The notes below the pieces were generated by a model, which was given only the letters and a program-made list of their open reading frames with translations, had not been told where the DNA came from and searched no databases. Both the position numbers and the translations under genes were made by a program. A DNA stretch of 64,000 nucleotides, taken from Flavobacterium endoglycinae. GTDB lineage: Bacteria; Bacteroidota; Bacteroidia; Flavobacteriales; Flavobacteriaceae. Positions 35,608 through 45,683 of this stretch are shown here, one piece after another; position 1 is the first letter of the stretch, and each line of letters begins with the position of its first letter. The stretch covers positions 4,389,001 through 4,453,000 of the forward strand of contig NZ_CP071448.1 in NCBI RefSeq assembly GCF_017352115.1, written 5' to 3'.

Positions 35608-38600
35608 TTATTTGAGCCAGACTCTCATCAGAGAGGAAAGCTGTTCCACATTTACGGGTTTGGTAATATAATCGGAAGCGCCCGATTCGATACATCGCTG
35701 TCTATCGCCTTTCATCGCTTTTGCTGTAACAGCAATTATGGTCAGGTGCTTATGCCGCATGTCCTTGCGGATAATTTTCATTGTCTCGTACCCATCAAGC
35801 TCCGGCATCATAATATCCATAAGCACAATATCGGCCGCACTGTCCTGATTGAGGATTTCAATTGCTTCATGCCCGCTTTCCGCGCAGATCACCTCCAGTC
35901 CGTACCTTTCCAGAGCTGTGGTCATGGCAAAGAGATTGCGTACGTCATCATCAACCAGCAGCACTTTTTTGCCCGTAAGCACGTCTTCTTTCAGGTAGAA
36001 CGTTTCAATTCGCTGTTTCATATCTTCAGGAAGATTCTTATGCATGCGGTGCATGAAAAGAGCAGTCTGGTCGGCCAGTTCATCCATTGAAGAGGCGCTT
36101 TTGGTAATGATGCTGTGTGCAAAACGGCTGAGCCTGCTGCGCTGTTTTTTATCTGGATCTCCCGCCGAGTGTATAATAATAGCAGTTTCCTGCCCGCTGA
36201 TGTTATTTTCAAGATCACTGATAAGATCAATTCCATCCGCATCCGGCAGTTTTAAATCCAGGATGATGCATTCAAATGATTTTTTCTTAAGCTGATCCGC
36301 TGCCTGCTTTGCGTTGAGTGCAGAGGAGATGAGAATATCTTCTCCCTGCAGTGCGGCGGTTATTCGCTGTAGTTCCTCCGGATTATCGTCAACGAGCAGC
36401 AATTTCTTTTTCTTGGTTTTGCCACTGTTTTTTATGTCTTGGAAAAGTGATTCCAGTGCGTCATTGGTAACAGGCTTCACCAGAAAATTTCTGGCGCCGC
36501 GTTTCAGGCCTTTGTTTTTTTCATCTTCTCCAGAGATAATATAAACGGGTATATGCCGCAGGTTGAAATCGGTTTTCAGACGATCAAGTATTTTCCATCC
36601 ACTGGCATCCGGCATATTAAGGTCCATTGTCACCGCATGCGGCTGGAAGTGCTGGATGTAATCCACCACGTCATTGCCTCTGGCAGTTACAACAGCTTTG
36701 ATTTGATGCTCACGTGCTTTATCCAGCAGGATTCTGGCAAAAGTTTCGTTGTCTTCAGCAATCAGAACCACTTTGTCGCCCGGCTGTATATCATTTCTGT
36801 CGTCACCCAGCTCATCGGCGAAATACATTTCAGGATCTGCAGATTTGAAACTAGAGGACGGAAGTGATTTCAAATGGCTCTTGCCGGCATGTATCAAGCT
36901 GGTTTCCTCATTGACATCGATGTCTGTTATCTCTGGCATCTGGACAAACTTGAGCGGCAGGAACAGTGTGAACCTGCTCCCGGTATTGGTGTCGCTTTCC
37001 AGTTCTATACTTCCGCCGAGAAGATCAGAAAGTCCGCGGCTGATGGAAAGTCCGAGTCCGGTTCCTCCGTATTTGCGGCTTGTAGATCCTTCTGCCTGCT
37101 GGAACGCCTCAAAGATGATGTTCTGCTTTTCCTTTGAAATACCGATTCCTGTATCTGATATTTCAAAAGCTACTACAGCTTCTGCATTGTCAAGACTTGT
37201 ACTTCTGGTTTTCCAGTTGCGGTCTGCTTTGTAAATATGCAGTTTAACGGATCCTTTCTCAGTGAATTTAAACGAATTAGACAATAGATTTTTAAGGATC
37301 TGATTCAGACGCTGCGAATCGGTTTCCATCACTTCAGGAAGGCTTTCATCCATTTTGATTTCAAAATGAAGATGTTTGGCTTGTGAGATAGGGTTGAAGG
37401 TTGACTCTACAAAACGGCTGATTTCGTCAAAACGGATCGGATTGTAGTCCACTGATATATAGCCTGATTCAATTTTGGAAAGATCCAAAATATCGTTGAT
37501 AAGCTGTATAAGGTCATCCCCGCAGGCATTGATGGTTTTGGCAAACTGGATCTGTTTGTCCGAAAGGTTGCCGTCACGGTTGGCAATAAGCTCGTTGGCC
37601 AGGATCTGTAAACTGTTCAGCGGGGTTCGAAGCTCATGGGACATATTGGCCAGGAACTCGGATTTGTATTTCGAGGTCAGGGTCAGCTGGTCCGCTTTTT
37701 CTTCCAGTGCTTTACGGGCCACTTCGACTTCTTGGTTTTTGAGCTCCACTTCCTCTTTCTGGTTGGCCAGCAGTATGGCTTTCTCTTCGAGTTCCTCATT
37801 AGTGTTTTTAAGCACTTCCTGCTGGCTTTTAAGCTCATTTGCAAGGGACTGCGACTGTACCAGAAGTTCTTCGGTTCTCGAGTTGGATTCGATGGTGTTA
37901 ATTACAATACCAATACTTTCAGTAAGACCTTCAAGGAAATCCAGATGTATCTGGCTGAAGGTATCCAGGGAAGCCAGTTCGATCACCGCTTTAAGCCTTC
38001 CTTCAAAAAGCACGGGAAGGATAATAACGTCTTTTGGTCTGGCATCCCCAAGACCTGAGTTTATTTTAATATAATCCTTTGGCACGTTGCTAAGAATGAT
38101 TCTTTCTTTTTCTACGGCAACCTGTCCTATAAGTCCTTCACCCATGCCGTACTGCGTGAGTGAGTTTTTGCGTTTAAGGTAGGCATAAGAGGCAATGAGG
38201 TTCAATTTGGAATCCATGAAATCTTCCCCTTCTTCCAGTATATAGAAAAGACCGTGCTGGGCAGTAACCACGGCGGCAAGTTCTGAAAGGATTTTAGTGG
38301 TCACGGCTTTCAGTTCTTTCTGCCCTTGAAGCATCTGGGTGAATTTCGCCAGATTGGATTTAAGCCAGTCCTGTTCCTGGTTTCGGAGAGTAGTGGCCTT
38401 CAGGTTAAAAATCATCTGGTTGATCGTATCCTTTAAGGCTTCCACTTCTCCTTTGGCTTCCACACCGATAGTTCTGGTTAAATCCCCTTGTGTCACGGCA
38501 GATGCCACCTCAGAAATCGCACGTACCTGCGTGGTCAGATTTGCGGCCAGCTGGTTTACGTTTTCTGTTAAGTTTTTCCAGGTTCCTGATGCCCCCGGCA

Positions 38601-41600
38601 CATTGGCCTGTCCGCCAAGTTTCCCTTCAGCACCTACTTCACGGGCTACTGTTGTTACCTGATCCGAGAAGGTTGCCAGGGTGTCGATCATCTCATTGAT
38701 GGTATCGGTCAGCTGCGCCACTTCACCTTTGGCATCAATTGAAAGTTTTTGCTTTAAGTTTCCTTTGGCTACAGATGTCACGACTTTAGCAATTCCACGT
38801 ACCTGTCCGGTTAAGTTGGAAGCCATTACGTTAACTGAATCCGTTAAATCTTTCCAAGTTCCCGCGACACCTTTTACTTGGGACTGTCCGCCGAGTTTTC
38901 CTTCTGTTCCCACCTCACGTGCCACACGGGTAACCTCAGACGCAAACGAATTCAGCTGTTCCACCATGGTGTTAAAAGTGTTTTTCAGATCCAGGATTTC
39001 TCCCTTAACATCTACGGTAATTTGTTTGGAAAGGTCGCCGTTGGCAACGGCTTTGGTCACATCGGCAATATTACGCACCTGATCGGTCAAGTTTGATGCC
39101 ATCTGATTAACAGAATCGGTCAAATCCTTCCATGTTCCGGCAACACCCGGTACGAACGCCTGTCCGCCAAGTTTTCCATCGGTTCCTACCTCTCGGGCCA
39201 CGCGGGTTACCTCAGAGGCAAAAGCGCGCAGCTGGTCCACCATCGTATTTACGGTTTCCTTTAACTGGAGAATCTCTCCGCGGACGTCAGCCGTAATTTT
39301 TTTTGACATATCTCCGTTAGCCACGGCAATTGTAACTTCGGCAATATTACGCACCTGGGTTGTTAAGTTACCGGCCATCTGGTTCACTGAATCGGTCAAA
39401 TCCTTCCAGGTTCCGGCGACCCCTGGTACATTGGCCTGTCCTCCGAGTTTTCCTTCTGTTCCCACCTCACGAGCCACACGGGTTACCTCAGAAGCAAACT
39501 CACGAAGCTGGTCCACCATGGTATTTAAGGTTTCTTTCAACTGGAGGATCTCTCCGCGGACGTCAACCGTGATTTTACGGGACATATCTCCATTGGCCAC
39601 GGCTATCGCCACGTCTGCAATATTACGCACCTGGGCGGTAAGGTTACCAGCCATCTGGTTCACAGAGTCTGTTAAGTCTTTCCATGTTCCTGCAACACCG
39701 GGAACATTGGCCTGGCCTCCGAGTTTTCCTTCTGTTCCTACTTCCCGCGACACCCTGGTTACCTCCGAGGCAAAACCTCGCAGCTGATCCACCATGGTAT
39801 TAATGGTATTTTTTAATTCTAAGATTTCTCCTTTTACGTCTACGGTAATCTGAAGCGATAAGTCTCCTTTTGCCACAGCGGTGGTTACTTCGGCAATATT
39901 ACGCACCTGTCCGGTAAGGTTAGAAGCCATCTGGTTCACCGAATCGGTCAAATCTTTCCAGGTTCCGCCAACACCTTCCACCTGTGCCTGTCCGCCGAGC
40001 TTTCCTTCCGTACCCACCTCACGGGCCACACGGGTTACTTCAGATGCAAAGGAGTTCAGCTGCCCCACCATCGTGTTGATTGTATTTTTTAATTCTAAGA
40101 TTTCTCCTTTTGTATCTACGGTAATCTGGCGTGATAAATCCCCTTTTGCAACGGCTGTGGTCACTTCGGCAATATTACGCACCTGACCTGTTAAGTTCGA
40201 TGCCATCTGGTTCACCGAATCTGTCAAATCTTTCCAGGTGCCTCCGACACCTTTTACTTTTGCCTGTCCTCCAAGTTTTCCTTCTGTACCCACCTCAAGT
40301 GCTACACGTGTCACCTCAGAAGAAAAAGAGTTCAGCTGGTCCACCATTGTATTGATGGTTTTTTTTAACTCCAGAATTTCCCCTTCAGCTACTGCTGTAA
40401 TTTTTTTGGAAAGATCGCCATTTGCCACGGCAGTTGTTACCTCTGCAATGTTACGCACCTGGCCTGTTAAGTTCGATGCCATCTGGTTCACTGAATCGGT
40501 TAAATCTTTCCACGTTCCGCCAACACCTTTTACTTTTGCCTGTCCGCCGAGTTTTCCTTCGGAACCTACCTCACGCGCCACACGTGTCACCTCGGCTCCG
40601 AAAGAGTTCAGCTGATCCACCATGGTATTGATGGTGTTTTTCAGCTCTAGGATTTCCCCCTCAACGCTTACGGTAATCTTTTTAGACAAATCGCCTTTTG
40701 CCACCGCAGTAGTTACTTCGGCGATATTTCTCACCTGGCCGGTAAGATTAGATGCCATCTGGTTTACCGAATCCGTTAAATCTTTCCACACCCCGCCGAC
40801 ACCCCGAACTCTTGCTTGTCCTCCCAATTTACCTTCAGAACCTACCTCACGTGCCACGCGGGTTACCTCTGAAGAGAATGAGTTCAGCTGATCCACCATG
40901 GTGTTGATGGTATCTTTTAATTCTAAAATTTCTCCTTTTACGTCAACAGTAATTTTTTTAGAAAGATCTCCTTTTGCCACGGCTGTTGTTACATCGGCAA
41001 TATTACGTACCTGGCCGGTAAGATTGGAAGCCATCTGGTTTACCGAGTCTGTTAAATCTTTCCAGGTTCCGCCGACTCCTTTAACCTGTGCCTGGCCGCC
41101 CAGTTTTCCTTCTGTACCAACTTCACGGGCCACACGCGTTACTTCCGAAGAGAAGGAGTTCAGCTGATCCACCATTGTGTTGATCGTATTCTTTAACTCT
41201 AATATTTCCCCCTTCACGTCAACAGTGATTTTTTTGGAAAGGTCGCCATTGGCTACTGCTGTAGTTACATCTGCAATATTTCTAACCTGCCCGGTAAGGT
41301 TCGAGGCCATTTTATTTACAGAATCGGTAAGGTCTTTCCATACACCGCCGACACCCCTTACTTTAGCCTGACCGCCTAATTTTCCATCAGTTCCAACCTC
41401 GCGCGCCACGCGGGTAACCTCCATGGAGAACAGGTTAAGCTGTTTTACCATCCCGTTCACCTCCTTGGCAATTCTCAGGAATTCTCCCTGAAGAGGATTT
41501 CCTTCTATCGAAAGGGGCATTTCCTGCGATAGATTTCCTTTTGCCACCGATGTGATAACGTGCGCAATTTCGATTGTTGGGTGGACAAGATCTGAAATCA

Positions 41601-41970
41601 GGGTATTTACCGAATCGACACAGGAACTCCATGAACCCCTCGCGCCGTCCAGCACTACTCGGTTGGTCAGTTTTCCCTGTTTTCCGATGCTTTTTCCGAC
41701 TTTCTGGAATTCAAATACCATTCGTTCGTTCAGATCAATAATTTCATTCAGGGTCTCGCAGATGGATCTTCTCATTCCGTTCTGGTCAGTAGGGAAACGC
41801 TGCGAGAAGTTTCCGTTTTTAACCTTCATCAGGATTTTTAAAAATTCGGCATCAGTCAGCACCTCATCTTGGGCCTGCTTTCTGCTTGCAGTCTGAGAGA
41901 TACTGTCCGCGGCAGGAACTGCTGCGTTAGTTTTGCTGGCGGCGGTTTCAGGTTTGGGTGTGTTTTTCAT
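35608..41970 (-). CDS. poly-HAMP hybrid histidine kinase with three receivers
   Basis: 2120 residues, no membrane segment. After a divergent HAMP-like unit (84-177) come eleven 92-residue HAMP-type repeats (178-1189), each with TWKDLTDSVNQMASNLTGQV and KGEILELKNTINTMVDQL-like sequences. Then a GAF domain (about 1205-1360), a coiled coil (1365-1435), HisKA with His1445 in MSHELRTP, HATPase, and three receivers with Asp1783, Asp1905 and Asp2052. The layout recalls fungal group III (Nik1-type) kinases, which sense osmotic stress. It is the fourth gene of the operon that begins with the receiver at 44398. Confidence 0.92.
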   Translation of the reverse strand: MKNTPKPETAASKTNAAVPAADSISQTASRKQAQDEVLTDAEFLKILMKVKNGNFSQRFPTDQNGMRRSICETLNEIIDLNERMVFEFQKVGKSIGKQGKLTNRVVLDGARGSWSSCVDSVNTLISDLVHPTIEIAHVITSVAKGNLSQEMPLSIEGNPLQGEFLRIAKEVNGMVKQLNLFSMEVTRVAREVGTDGKLGGQAKVRGVGGVWKDLTDSVNKMASNLTGQVRNIADVTTAVANGDLSKKITVDVKGEILELKNTINTMVDQLNSFSSEVTRVAREVGTEGKLGGQAQVKGVGGTWKDLTDSVNQMASNLTGQVRNIADVTTAVAKGDLSKKITVDVKGEILELKDTINTMVDQLNSFSSEVTRVAREVGSEGKLGGQARVRGVGGVWKDLTDSVNQMASNLTGQVRNIAEVTTAVAKGDLSKKITVSVEGEILELKNTINTMVDQLNSFGAEVTRVAREVGSEGKLGGQAKVKGVGGTWKDLTDSVNQMASNLTGQVRNIAEVTTAVANGDLSKKITAVAEGEILELKKTINTMVDQLNSFSSEVTRVALEVGTEGKLGGQAKVKGVGGTWKDLTDSVNQMASNLTGQVRNIAEVTTAVAKGDLSRQITVDTKGEILELKNTINTMVGQLNSFASEVTRVAREVGTEGKLGGQAQVEGVGGTWKDLTDSVNQMASNLTGQVRNIAEVTTAVAKGDLSLQITVDVKGEILELKNTINTMVDQLRGFASEVTRVSREVGTEGKLGGQANVPGVAGTWKDLTDSVNQMAGNLTAQVRNIADVAIAVANGDMSRKITVDVRGEILQLKETLNTMVDQLREFASEVTRVAREVGTEGKLGGQANVPGVAGTWKDLTDSVNQMAGNLTTQVRNIAEVTIAVANGDMSKKITADVRGEILQLKETVNTMVDQLRAFASEVTRVAREVGTDGKLGGQAFVPGVAGTWKDLTDSVNQMASNLTDQVRNIADVTKAVANGDLSKQITVDVKGEILDLKNTFNTMVEQLNSFASEVTRVAREVGTEGKLGGQSQVKGVAGTWKDLTDSVNVMASNLTGQVRGIAKVVTSVAKGNLKQKLSIDAKGEVAQLTDTINEMIDTLATFSDQVTTVAREVGAEGKLGGQANVPGASGTWKNLTENVNQLAANLTTQVRAISEVASAVTQGDLTRTIGVEAKGEVEALKDTINQMIFNLKATTLRNQEQDWLKSNLAKFTQMLQGQKELKAVTTKILSELAAVVTAQHGLFYILEEGEDFMDSKLNLIASYAYLKRKNSLTQYGMGEGLIGQVAVEKERIILSNVPKDYIKINSGLGDARPKDVIILPVLFEGRLKAVIELASLDTFSQIHLDFLEGLTESIGIVINTIESNSRTEELLVQSQSLANELKSQQEVLKNTNEELEEKAILLANQKEEVELKNQEVEVARKALEEKADQLTLTSKYKSEFLANMSHELRTPLNSLQILANELIANRDGNLSDKQIQFAKTINACGDDLIQLINDILDLSKIESGYISVDYNPIRFDEISRFVESTFNPISQAKHLHFEIKMDESLPEVMETDSQRLNQILKNLLSNSFKFTEKGSVKLHIYKADRNWKTRSTSLDNAEAVVAFEISDTGIGISKEKQNIIFEAFQQAEGSTSRKYGGTGLGLSISRGLSDLLGGSIELESDTNTGSRFTLFLPLKFVQMPEITDIDVNEETSLIHAGKSHLKSLPSSSFKSADPEMYFADELGDDRNDIQPGDKVVLIAEDNETFARILLDKAREHQIKAVVTARGNDVVDYIQHFQPHAVTMDLNMPDASGWKILDRLKTDFNLRHIPVYIISGEDEKNKGLKRGARNFLVKPVTNDALESLFQDIKNSGKTKKKKLLLVDDNPEELQRITAALQGEDILISSALNAKQAADQLKKKSFECIILDLKLPDADGIDLISDLENNISGQETAIIIHSAGDPDKKQRSRLSRFAHSIITKSASSMDELADQTALFMHRMHKNLPEDMKQRIETFYLKEDVLTGKKVLLVDDDVRNLFAMTTALERYGLEVICAESGHEAIEILNQDSAADIVLMDIMMPELDGYETMKIIRKDMRHKHLTIIAVTAKAMKGDRQRCIESGASDYITKPVNVEQLSSLMRVWLK
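38404..41439 (-). repeat. eleven tandem 276-bp repeats coding for HAMP units
   Basis: Each 276-bp unit encodes 92 residues; the first nine are very alike, the last two (nearest 38404) most divergent. The array is long and similar enough for recombination to change copy number in frame. Confidence 0.85.
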
Positions 41971-42034
41971 AATTGAGGTTATGATTTAATTCTGGTTTGG
42001 TATTTAATTCTGGGTCGATCTGTTCATTTTTTAA

Positions 42035-42466
42035 TCACGATGTCCCGTCAAGGAGTATTTTACGCAGGTGAAACTGCACAAACGCATCCATTGAATCGGG
42101 CCTTTTCGTGTTGTCGGTGTAGTTAAGGGGTTTTATGATGTAACCCGAAATACCCAAGTCCTCGGCAGCAGTCCTGTCAGTGCCCTCGGAGGAGGTGGTC
42201 ATAACGAAAACTTTCAGTTCTTTCAGCCTTTCATCACGTCTGAGAATTTTCAAAAATTCTATGCCGTTCATTTTCGGCATATTAATATCAAGCAGTATTA
42301 CGTCCGGGATGAGAGGATGCTCAATGCCGCGCAGCAGCTGTAAAGCTTCCAATCCGTTGTAGGCGGTGTGAAGCGTGTATTCAATCTCAAGTTTTTTCAG
42401 CGAACGTTCTACAGATATAGTATCAAGCTCATCATCTTCAATGAGCAGAATATTTGGGGTTTTCAT
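42035..42466 (-). CDS. stand-alone response regulator receiver protein
   Basis: 143 residues, single receiver: IEDDELD pocket, phospho-acceptor Asp in LLDINMP, TTS switch, IKPLN lysine. It resembles the Rcp1-type receivers that partner with phytochrome-like or CHASE-type kinases. Its ATG overlaps the last 4 bases of the CHASE3 kinase gene, so the two are a cognate pair by position. No output domain. Confidence 0.88.
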   Translation of the reverse strand: MKTPNILLIEDDELDTISVERSLKKLEIEYTLHTAYNGLEALQLLRGIEHPLIPDVILLDINMPKMNGIEFLKILRRDERLKELKVFVMTTSSEGTDRTAAEDLGISGYIIKPLNYTDNTKRPDSMDAFVQFHLRKILLDGTS

Positions 42467-43914
42467 ACTGTTTTATTATTTCTCCAAGTGAAGGAAAACA
42501 CGGTTCCTTTATTTGGAAGTGATTCTACGTGGATGGTTTCTCCTCGGTCTTCTATGATTTTTTTTACTATGGCCAGTCCCACTCCGGTGCTTTCTTTTTC
42601 ATTTTTCTCCCGCAGGGTCTGGAAGATCTCGAATATTTTCTGATGGTATTGCGGATCGATGCCGATTCCGTTATCTTCAACTGAAAATTCATAAACGCCA
42701 TCTTTTTCCCTGCATCCGATTTTAATGGAGCCGTTTTGGGGTTTAGCATACTTTACCGCATTGCTGATAAGGTTGGAAATGACCTGTTCAAACTTCAGCC
42801 GTTCGGTGAAGATTTCCGGCAGCGGCTGCACTTCTAGATTAAATTCCCTGGGAACTATGGACTGGGTGATTTCATTAACCAGCACATTGGTATCCACCGT
42901 TTCTGGAGCAGTTTTCTGGTTGGTTCTGGCATAATCCAGCAATCCGTTAATAAGCGCCTCCATCCGCCGGGTCCGCTGGGGGATAATATTGAGGTAACGG
43001 CGCATGGCAGGAGAGATTTCACCTGGCAGATCTTCTTCTATCCAGGAGATTACATTATATATCCCGCGCAGAGGTGCTTTAAGATCATGGGAGACCACAT
43101 AGGCGAATTTATTCAGTTCTTCATTTTTATTTTCAAGATCCTGTATGTTTTTCTCCAGCTTTCTTGACATGATATTAAGGGAAGCTGCAAGGGCACTCAG
43201 CTCATCGCGTTTGTTGTCACGGATTATAGTAAAGCGGCCTTTGGAAATCCAGTCTGCAAGGCGTACCATGGAATTGATCCTATTGGTAATCATAATTACA
43301 ATATAGGCCGTGCTGCAGATGCCGACAAAGACCGTAAGGGAGAGAAAGATAAGCGAATAAGTTCTGGTTTTGGACATGGAATGCATCAGCATCTCGCTGT
43401 GGTGGCGGCGGGTTTTATATTCCAGCTTGTCAAAGCGCTTGAATTTGGCAGAGATAGAATCATTAATGTTTTTACCTACATGTTTTCTAAGCTTGGTTTC
43501 CAGCAGATCACGATAGAGCGCTGGACTTTCCATCCGGGCTTTAATGAGCTGCGCAGTATAGCGCAGCCATTGGTTGTGCAGCACACTTATAGAATCCAGT
43601 ATAAGCCGCTGGGTCTTGTTATTGTCAGTCAGGGCATGCTGCTCTTTCAGATAAAGGGGCACTTTCTGCAGCCCGGTATAATAGGGCTGCAGGAAGGCGG
43701 TGTCACTGGTCAGCAGATAACCTCTCACTGCACTCTGCATTTCGAGCACTGCTCTGTGGGTTTTGTTGGAATTTCGGATTACATCCTCGGATCTTGAAAG
43801 AAACTGGGAATTTTTATGTACTTTAAGCGATTGGCGGTAGTTGGTGTAAGAATCCGCCGCAGAAAGCAGAATAATCAACGCAAATGCCAGCAGTATTTGG
43901 GTTGACAGCTTCAT
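42463..43914 (-). CDS. CHASE3-domain sensor histidine kinase
   Basis: 483 residues. Two membrane helices (5-24 and 187-209) flank a periplasmic CHASE3-like helical sensor containing the typical AVRGYLLTSD pattern. A HAMP domain follows (210-262), then HisKA with His276 in SHDLKAPLRG and HATPase with DNGIGI and STGVGLAIVKK. It is an inner-membrane kinase with unknown ligand. It overlaps the receiver gene at 42035 by 4 bp and follows the receiver at 44021 by 106 bp. Confidence 0.9.
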   Translation of the reverse strand: MKLSTQILLAFALIILLSAADSYTNYRQSLKVHKNSQFLSRSEDVIRNSNKTHRAVLEMQSAVRGYLLTSDTAFLQPYYTGLQKVPLYLKEQHALTDNNKTQRLILDSISVLHNQWLRYTAQLIKARMESPALYRDLLETKLRKHVGKNINDSISAKFKRFDKLEYKTRRHHSEMLMHSMSKTRTYSLIFLSLTVFVGICSTAYIVIMITNRINSMVRLADWISKGRFTIIRDNKRDELSALAASLNIMSRKLEKNIQDLENKNEELNKFAYVVSHDLKAPLRGIYNVISWIEEDLPGEISPAMRRYLNIIPQRTRRMEALINGLLDYARTNQKTAPETVDTNVLVNEITQSIVPREFNLEVQPLPEIFTERLKFEQVISNLISNAVKYAKPQNGSIKIGCREKDGVYEFSVEDNGIGIDPQYHQKIFEIFQTLREKNEKESTGVGLAIVKKIIEDRGETIHVESLPNKGTVFSFTWRNNKTV

Positions 43915-44020
43915 TTTCTTTCTGTTATCAGTAGTGGATGCCCATTATTTAACACTGAATATAAATGATAAACATTATATTCTGGCAACGCATGTGCTGT
44001 ATACTTTAAATTGTAAAGCA

Positions 44021-44398
44021 TCAGACGGTAAAATTTTTGAGGATCGTTTTCATCTCATTAAAATCACTGGGTTTGCAGATGTATCCGGCGGCCCCAAAAC
44101 GTGCGGCCTTATTTTTATTTTCCTGCATTTGGGAAGTGGAGAAGATTATAACGGGAATACTGCTTGTACTGTCCTGCCTTTTCAATTCTGCCAGCAGTTC
44201 AAAGCCTGACATAATTGGCATATTCAAGTCCAGAAAAATCAGATCAGGCTGCAATTCCTTTCGGATCAGTTTATGAAGTGCTTCAACCGGATTTCTCTCG
44301 GCAGTATAGTCTGCATTTGACACAGCATGAAGGGCTTCCATGAAAAAGTCGCAGTCATCAGCATCGTCGTCAATCTGAAGTATGTTGGTGTATGTCAT
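44021..44398 (-). CDS. stand-alone response regulator receiver protein
   Basis: 125 residues, one receiver: IDDDADD pocket, phospho-acceptor Asp in FLDLNMP, STS switch and KPSD lysine. No output domain. It is the first gene of the five-gene minus-strand signalling group and is preceded by a 16-bp palindrome. Confidence 0.87.
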   Translation of the reverse strand: MTYTNILQIDDDADDCDFFMEALHAVSNADYTAERNPVEALHKLIRKELQPDLIFLDLNMPIMSGFELLAELKRQDSTSSIPVIIFSTSQMQENKNKAARFGAAGYICKPSDFNEMKTILKNFTV

Positions 44399-44426
44399 TT
44401 GGTGGAATTAAGGTGAATTTGCGGTA

Positions 44427-44442
44427 AAATAAGATCTTATTT
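44427..44442. promoter_or_regulatory. 16-bp perfect palindrome upstream of the second signalling operon
   Basis: AAATAAGATCTTATTT, 29 bp upstream of the receiver start at 44398. It could be an operator or overlap the promoter. The rest of 44399-44769 shows no gene. Confidence 0.3.
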
Positions 44443-44789
44443 CAATAAATTATGTCCAGTTTCTGTAACTGTATCAAGCATTAATTCATAATATGCCATC
44501 ATCGTCATTTTCAATGTGCGGCAGTGAGGGGATGGATCATCGGATTGCATAAAAATACATAATACGTGTACGATGATAATATACCAAATGGCCAAGAGTA
44601 GAGCTGCTTCATAAAGATATGTTTTGGTTTCGGATTTAGTTATAATAATAGCTATAAATGTAATATTACTGGATGACCCGGCTTTTATATGATTATGTAA
44701 AGACCTTACATAATTAACATGTTATTGCCTTTCTAGATTACCTATACTCATAACAATTTATTTTTTAAAGATTTAAAAACAGAGAAAAA

Positions 44790-44810
44790 GCAGGAGATCA
44801 AAACTCCTGC
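44790..44810. terminator. bidirectional hairpin at the distal end of IS3 cassette copy B
   Basis: GCAGGAG / CTCCTGC, a perfect 7-bp stem around a 7-base loop, with T-runs on both sides. It is weaker in copy A (21702-21718). Confidence 0.55.
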
Positions 44811-45153
44811 ATTTTTAAAATGGCATTAGTCCTTCGATATATATTTACTTTAAACTTAGTGAAATTATCCTGTGTTTTAAAGATTTTGTTACTACTGCCT
44901 TTTCACAATTAACCCAATGATCACGAGAAAAAAGATTATGCTGTTTCTAATAATAGAGAATTGATAATACTAAGCAAAACACTACAGAGAAATAAGGCTG
45001 CTTAACAGAAAATATTGGGTGAATTTGATAAGTACAGCACCTCAAAAATGGGAAGAGTAAATTTTTGATATCATTAAAATTACAATGAATTTTCTAGTTA
45101 ATTATATACTTAATTATCTGCAATTCGCTGCTGGATTTAGGATTTGCTTCTTT

Positions 45154-45489
45154 TTATTTCTGCCCGGCCGTATCTGATGTAAGTTTACTGATCTGCGCCT
45201 GTAATAAAACAAACTGTCCGTTAATAAATAATGAAGTGAGGGAGGAAATTTCATCCCAGCTGCGGGATTTAACTTTTAATTCAAGATCTTGGTTTTCACC
45301 ATAAATAAAATATAATGTCTGATCTTTTTGAATTTTCAAAACATATTCTTCATCATGGCATCCGATCCAGAAAGCCGCCTGTTGATTATCATTTAGTTTC
45401 ATTTCCTCAAAAGCTGCAATAACCTCAGGGACTGCCGCCAGATCTATTGAACCTCCCCAGTTTTTTTCAATCCAGAATTTTATTTCCAT
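45154..45489 (-). CDS. unknown 111-residue protein of the IS3 cassette, copy B
   Basis: Counterpart of the protein at 22065, same length from the chosen Met, about 100 of 111 residues identical. Changes are mainly conservative (for instance Asp/Glu, Ile/Met), which suggests selection for a working protein. Soluble, acidic, no recognised domain. Confidence 0.65.
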   Translation of the reverse strand: MEIKFWIEKNWGGSIDLAAVPEVIAAFEEMKLNDNQQAAFWIGCHDEEYVLKIQKDQTLYFIYGENQDLELKVKSRSWDEISSLTSLFINGQFVLLQAQISKLTSDTAGQK

Positions 45490-45683
45490 AGCTAATATAA
45501 GTAATTCCCAGTCTCTATACTGCACTGTTTCTGCAGGCAGATTTTTGTAAAATAAAATTTAAGAAAGATAGTAATTTTGATTAATATGATAATGAAAAGC
45601 GGATTACAATTTTCTTCTAAATCAATCTTAATTACATAAGCTGGAAAATGTGCATTAATTCGCGGAGAAGAGATTAAGGATAA

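Noticed and set aside
35746..41896. Many plus-strand open frames opposite the poly-HAMP kinase gene, with repeated Ser/Pro-rich products
   Set aside because: They are antisense shadows of the 276-bp repeats; the minus-strand reading has full domain structure.
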